DNA of 64,000 nucleotides, from positions 96,157-160,156 of the forward strand of contig NZ_VFSV01000007.1 in NCBI RefSeq assembly GCF_007004065.1, given 5' to 3'. Shown here in pieces: positions 63,182-64,000 of this stretch (its first letter is position 1; each line of letters begins with the position of its first letter). The notes under the pieces were generated by a model. It saw only the letters and a list, made by a program, of their open reading frames with translations. It had not been told where the DNA came from and made no database searches. Both the position numbers and the translations under genes were made by a program. Origin of the DNA: Palleronia caenipelagi (lineage in GTDB: Bacteria; Pseudomonadota; Alphaproteobacteria; Rhodobacterales; Rhodobacteraceae).

Positions 63182-64000
63182 TCAGGTGCCGGCAATAAGG
63201 CCCATGCTTTCGAGCTTGAGGATCACCTGGTGGGCGCAGTTGTCGACGTCCGTGCCTTCGGTTTCGACGCGCAGCTCGGGGTTGGCGGGAACGTCATAGG
63301 GGTCGGAGATCCCGGTGAATTCCTTGATCTTGCCCTCACGCGCCAGCTTGTAGAGACCCTTGCGGTCGCGCTTTTCGCATTCCTCGATGGTGGTCGCCAC
63401 GTGGACCTCGACGAAGGCGCCGTACTGCTCCACGTCCTCACGCACCGCGCGACGGGTCGTCGCGTAGGGGGCGATGGGTGCGCAGATCGCGATGCCGCCG
63501 TTCTTGGTGATCTCGGAGGCCACATAGCCGATCCGGCGGATGTTCAGGTCACGGTGCTCCTTGGAGAAGCCCAGCTCGGAGGACAGGTTCTTCCGCACGA
63601 TGTCGCCATCGAGCAGCGTCACCGGACGGCCCCCCATCTCCATCAGCTTGACCATCAGCGCGTTGGCAATGGTGGATTTGCCGGAGCCGGAGAAGCCGGT
63701 GAAGAACACGGTGAAACCCTGCTGGGCGCGCGGCGGTTTCGTGCGGCGCAACTCGCGGACCACCTCGGGGAAGGAGAACCACTCGGGGATTTCCAGACCC
63801 TCGGCCAGACGGCGACGCAGCTCGGTGCCGGAGATGTTCAGGATCGTGACGTTATCCTTGTCTTCGATCTCGTCGGCAGGTTCGTACTGGGCGCGCTCCT
63901 GCACATAGACCATGTGCTTGAAGTCCACCATTTCGATGCCGATCTCGTCCTGATGCGCGCGGAACAGCTCCTGCGCGTCATAGGGACCGTAGAAATCTTC
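63182..64000 (-). CDS. Fused sulfate adenylyltransferase / APS kinase (5' end cut by window)
   Basis: The C-terminal ~272 residues of an assimilatory sulfate-activation enzyme; the frame is open to base 64000. The first part is the end of an ATP sulfurylase (YGPYDAQELFRAHQDEIG, then ISGTELRRRLAEGLEIPEWF). The rest is a full APS kinase: Walker A FTGFSGSGKSTIANAL, LLDGDIVRKNLSSELGFS, and IRRIGYVASEITKNGGIAI. It makes APS and then PAPS, the donor for the sulfotransferase in this window. Fusion of a homo-oligomeric-type sulfurylase with the kinase is common in Rhodobacterales. Confidence 0.95.
   Translation of the reverse strand, partial: EDFYGPYDAQELFRAHQDEIGIEMVDFKHMVYVQERAQYEPADEIEDKDNVTILNISGTELRRRLAEGLEIPEWFSFPEVVRELRRTKPPRAQQGFTVFFTGFSGSGKSTIANALMVKLMEMGGRPVTLLDGDIVRKNLSSELGFSKEHRDLNIRRIGYVASEITKNGGIAICAPIAPYATTRRAVREDVEQYGAFVEVHVATTIEECEKRDRKGLYKLAREGKIKEFTGISDPYDVPANPELRVETEGTDVDNCAHQVILKLESMGLIAGT

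Noticed and set aside
1..64000. Mobile elements, CRISPR arrays, tRNA/rRNA genes, phage or defence islands
   Set aside because: No transposase, integrase, direct-repeat array, toxin-antitoxin pair, restriction gene or structured RNA gene was recognised; gene order looks like core chromosome throughout.

Overview
The window reads as chromosomal core DNA from a GC-rich alphaproteobacterium, most likely order Rhodobacterales (Roseobacter/Paracoccus relatives). This rests on gene order and family content, not a database search: heparinase-like gene then purH-lspA-DUF3035/BamF-type lipoprotein-paired M16 peptidases; lepB-rnc-(DMT)-era-DUF1491-recO; rsmI-yraN-gshB with an LpoA-like gene divergent; an RpoH-II-type sigma factor; a fused ATP sulfurylase/APS kinase. 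I saw no rRNA, tRNA, CRISPR array, insertion sequence, prophage or integration site. No gene-free stretch exceeds about 300 bases. Both end genes are cut by the window.

Layout. 1-9.8 kb: heparinase II/III-like (partial), purH, lspA, lipoprotein, a catalytic plus a motif-less M16 peptidase, mutL, rmuC. 9.8-13.4 kb: a flavin amine-oxidase-like enzyme, DUF1365, DUF3833 and SDR genes, the cluster that often accompanies cyclopropane/modified fatty acid synthesis, here without the synthase. 13.4-14.0 kb: histidine phosphatase. 14.1-23.0 kb: a branched-chain-type ABC importer (two ATPases, two permeases, binding protein) flanked by two different acyl-CoA ligases and holding two tiny membrane proteins, one of only 59 codons; it looks like a system that imports a carboxylic acid and activates it with CoA. 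23.0-24.7 kb: an exported pseudo-caspase with two peptidoglycan-binding domains. 24.7-25.8 kb: LacI-family regulator with a textbook operator in its own promoter region. 25.8-30.2 kb: lepB, rnc, DMT transporter, era, DUF1491, recO. 30.2-32.5 kb: malic enzyme (minus). 32.7-37.1 kb: a tight nucleoside-salvage operon cdd-deoA-deoB-add-upp in which every junction is a 4-base overlap. 37.2-38.9 kb: unknown membrane-anchored protein and a sulfotransferase.

38.9-45.9 kb (minus strand) is a beta-oxidation locus: two paralogous MerR regulators, a DmdC-type acyl-CoA dehydrogenase, a GST, a thiolase and a fused enoyl-CoA hydratase/3-hydroxyacyl-CoA dehydrogenase, with a long inverted repeat between the regulators. 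46.1-48.4 kb: two hot-dog thioesterases and a MATE exporter. 48.4-53.9 kb (minus): pyrD, DUF952, glnD, LpoA-like lipoprotein. 54.0-56.3 kb: rsmI, yraN, gshB. 56.3-58.5 kb (minus): comM-like ATPase and a GST. 58.7-63.1 kb: rpoH-type sigma, ChaN-like protein, coaBC, dut, and a membrane-anchored ThiF/MoeB-type E1 enzyme. 63.1-64.0 kb: a clear terminator and the 3' part of the fused sulfate-activation gene.

Nothing here is an obvious new defence or mobile system. The least conventional items are the pseudo-caspase, the transporter operon with its micro-membrane proteins, the fatty-acid-modification-type cluster lacking its synthase, the degenerate M48-like protein and the dual-MerR control region.
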